From: Desulfobacterales bacterium
GTDB taxonomy: Bacteria > Desulfobacterota > Desulfobacteria > Desulfobacterales > JAUCGF01
Reading direction: 5' to 3'
NCBI GenBank assembly: GCA_029940345.1
Contig: JAOZRC010000237.1
Coordinates: 1-7,682, forward strand
Length of the DNA: 7,682 bases
Shown: positions 7,101 through 7,682 of the stretch, in pieces
How positions within the stretch are numbered: the first letter of the stretch is position 1
Layout of the letters: each line of letters starts with the position of its first letter
Notes under the pieces: generated by a model
What the model saw: only the letters and a program-made list of their open reading frames with translations
The model's database searches: none
What the model was told of the DNA's origin: nothing
Program-made: the position numbers and the translations under genes

Positions 7101-7556
7101 GCAGATATATTCCCAGGTAGGATACTTGCTTTCGTTTTCCAGTTTGAGTTCAAAGTCAAGGCTGGTCAGTCCGCCATCTTGTAAAACCACTTCAATAATC
7201 TGCGGTACGGTTTTATCCAGGAATATCTGGTTATGGTGCGTCAAAGACAGCCACCACAGCCTGGGCACAAGCACAGCCTGATAAAACACAAATTCATCCA
7301 CGCAATGAAGTTGTTCGAACTGGGACAGGATGCCGTGAAACGGAATGTTGCCGTCATCTCGCAAAATGGTGAAAACGGCCGGATTTTGCAATACCACGGC
7401 CAGATTAATTTCCGGATCACCAGCCACCAGCATTATCTCGAATTGATAGCAGGTGGAAAAACCTTCCGAACCTTTGAAATTCACCACGCCAAAGGCGTCT
7501 TCCGGCAAAGCTTCAGATACAAATTCAAATTTTATTTGTTTTAACAGCGCTGGCAT
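4149..7556 (-). CDS. vgrG: T6SS spike protein VgrG with long atypical C-terminal extension
   Basis: VgrG forms the trimeric spike at the tip of the T6SS tube, which is fired into target cells with the PAAR cap and effectors. Residues 1-365 match the phage gpD/gp27-like hub (for example WEYICQYRESHLNFVSRWME, about 148-167). Residues 375-465 are the gp5-like OB domain, ending in the family signature HKHTEVLLTFIEGDPDRPII. A needle-like stretch begins near 508 (YIEFEDTNGSNHIKIHS). Residues 600-850 are tryptophan/tyrosine-rich with no family I recognise. Residues 985-1090 are Ala/Gly/Asn-rich beta-type sequence, and 1095-1128 look like an alternating or coiled-coil tail. At 1135 residues it is much longer than a minimal VgrG (about 600-700), so it may carry an effector or adaptor region; that is inference. 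The start is supported by AAGGAG eight bases upstream. The part encoding residues 1-465 is visibly GC-richer than the rest. Confidence 0.96.
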   Translation of the reverse strand: MPALLKQIKFEFVSEALPEDAFGVVNFKGSEGFSTCYQFEIMLVAGDPEINLAVVLQNPAVFTILRDDGNIPFHGILSQFEQLHCVDEFVFYQAVLVPRLWWLSLTHHNQIFLDKTVPQIIEVVLQDGGLTSLDFELKLENESKYPTWEYICQYRESHLNFVSRWMEREGMYYYFEQTADGEKMIITDTNLSHTTMAEGRTMYYSPPTGLDERHREEVIHALICKQKLLPGKLHVQDYNYRTPSVNLSAEAPVSDQGRGEVHIYGEHFRTLQEGSGLAGIRVQELQSHEKRFRGESTIPYLRPGYRFDLDRHYRDSFNQPYLTIELTHEGSQTGYLVSGIRETLSETEKRPYYRNNFVTIPGNIQYRHPKTTPKPHFHGTINARIDAEGSGEYAQLDDQGRYKVVLPFDLSGRRDGKASHWMRMAQPYAGENQGMHFPLHKHTEVLLTFIEGDPDRPIIASAIPNPESPSPVSSANQTKSIIQTGKGPETSSVGAATKTQGSKNNNYIEFEDTNGSNHIKIHSPYKVETFAGGKYKRRELGPSEESGHDKYEIDGTKITTAEADSRTDGLVETIQTFAPTNVYGYDEQAELTASNDSPPSGFPEEYHVVPVPDSPQEFTDFYNNLPRIWCFTDGTANDYDYYKLSDLYGSVEDAWKEYWGYWVYREHSGAKGYDGTGYINHTPSRPINSPWFIANDWDLEGSKTGHISDHRTESDWESHCQTKWDEWVDKKRKNYKKWQPHVLRGHVQVSHRDTFNMQEGNIYDFGGYWNYNLGNCYVEEHLDQAAELNKTSTHDLLDDGGPYWTEVDWSKGVNSSVSKPISGTDIEIGAAADWKKPTGGGSTNVWVNKQFGRSYTYSEVDSIEVTKGSSLNIQHGGKHIDVVFRGSGAIKSWSWQKGAHKKQKKWSSAGKLTYEMEYNKGITTENKWNYFFKTDKEKEKGAYDLPKLSESITDNYAGTKSVHSYCRDTGNLISYSSNHQGFNSKHSFNFNWANTASAGFTFAAAASFQYTAAAKISLAINNAATVGIAINNSYIPGANVNISTFQGGKLDLSLCASLFLKMQFGTAFGIDLDLLEGGKFVLDESKKLKFKVSGFEAVKQAAVKAEKAEIRLKKIEADILTNELRMQMGFELCGL
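5007..5759 (-). other. Tryptophan-rich block inside VgrG (about residues 600-850)
   Basis: Fifteen tryptophans fall between residues 629 and 846 (about 7 percent), along with many Tyr, Asp and Gly, as in DAWKEYWGYWVYREH (652-666) and TKWDEWVDKKRKNYKKW (722-738). This is unlike the Gly/Asp/Lys repeat pattern of an ordinary VgrG beta-helix. It could be an inserted carbohydrate- or peptidoglycan-binding module, an effector domain or an adaptor. I recognise no catalytic motif, so the function is unassigned. Confidence 0.6.
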
Positions 7557-7564
7557 GGTTTTAG

Positions 7565-7570
7565 CTCCTT
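7565..7570 (-). promoter_or_regulatory. Shine-Dalgarno site of vgrG
   Basis: On the minus strand AAGGAG lies eight bases before the ATG at 7556. It supports that start, and the protein begins directly with the conserved gp27-like domain. Confidence 0.8.
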
Positions 7571-7587
7571 AAAACTTGGCAAAATGT

Positions 7588-7669
7588 AGGGTGGGTGGAG
7601 CCTGGCGGAACCCACCATTCGGTAATCAGGCGGCCATATTGGTGGGTTCCGCCAGGCTCTGCCCACCCT
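7588..7669. repeat. Long inverted repeat upstream of vgrG
   Basis: Arms at 7588-7617 and 7640-7669 match as inverted copies at 28 of 30 bases. Both are built on GGAGCCTGGCGGAACCCACC or its close variant, and a 22-base loop separates them. It is a strong palindrome and looks like a dispersed intergenic REPIN or MITE-like element. It lies 31 bases before the vgrG start and its transcript could form a stable 5' hairpin. Confidence 0.8.
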
Positions 7670-7682
7670 TATAGTTGGTCTA

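Overview
The window is a type VI secretion system (T6SS) spike-and-cargo island from a Gram-negative bacterium, most likely a proteobacterium or desulfobacterium. All recognisable genes lie on the minus strand, so the island reads from the right end to the left. The taxon cannot be fixed from the sequence. The clues are the T6SS gene set, clear Shine-Dalgarno sites (GGAGG, AAGGAG), a moderate and uneven base composition, and several families of short palindromic intergenic repeats. No tRNA, rRNA, CRISPR array, transposase or integrase was found.

Layout in transcription order: (1) 7682-7557, an upstream region dominated by a near-perfect 30-bp inverted repeat. (2) 7556-4149, a long VgrG spike protein (1135 residues) with a standard gp27/gp5-like N-terminal half and an atypical, AT-richer C-terminal half that includes a tryptophan-rich block. 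(3) 4050-2998, a pentapeptide-repeat protein. (4) 3001-2339, a DUF3540 protein whose start overlaps the previous stop as ATGA. (5) 2277-2062, a nested palindrome made of four REP-like units. (6) 1976-1596 and 1599-1282, a MNT nucleotidyltransferase/HEPN pair of toxin-antitoxin type, also overlapping as ATGA. The HEPN frame is cut by an in-frame TGA, with recognisable HEPN C-terminal sequence continuing beyond it to 1171. (7) 1170-952, a non-coding leader with a short direct repeat. (8) 951-544, a DUF4150 PAAR-like spike-tip protein. (9) 513-202, a small DUF3467-like protein. (10) 1-211, a cluster of three further palindromic repeats, the innermost of which contains the stop codon of the last gene.

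How the genes probably work together: VgrG forms the trimeric spike of the secreted T6SS puncturing device. The PAAR-like protein would cap it. DUF3540 and pentapeptide-repeat proteins are commonly co-encoded with VgrG and PAAR-like proteins and are thought to act in spike assembly or cargo loading. The MNT/HEPN pair is not a T6SS component. It sits between the DUF3540 and PAAR-like genes like a later insertion, next to the nested palindrome, and its toxin appears to be decaying.

Most interesting points: the interrupted HEPN toxin with an apparently intact antitoxin; the unusual VgrG C-terminal half with its composition change; and the palindromic repeats at both ends of the island and at the internal MNT/HEPN junction. 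The overall gene set belongs to a known type of VgrG island. I see no strong evidence for a wholly new system.
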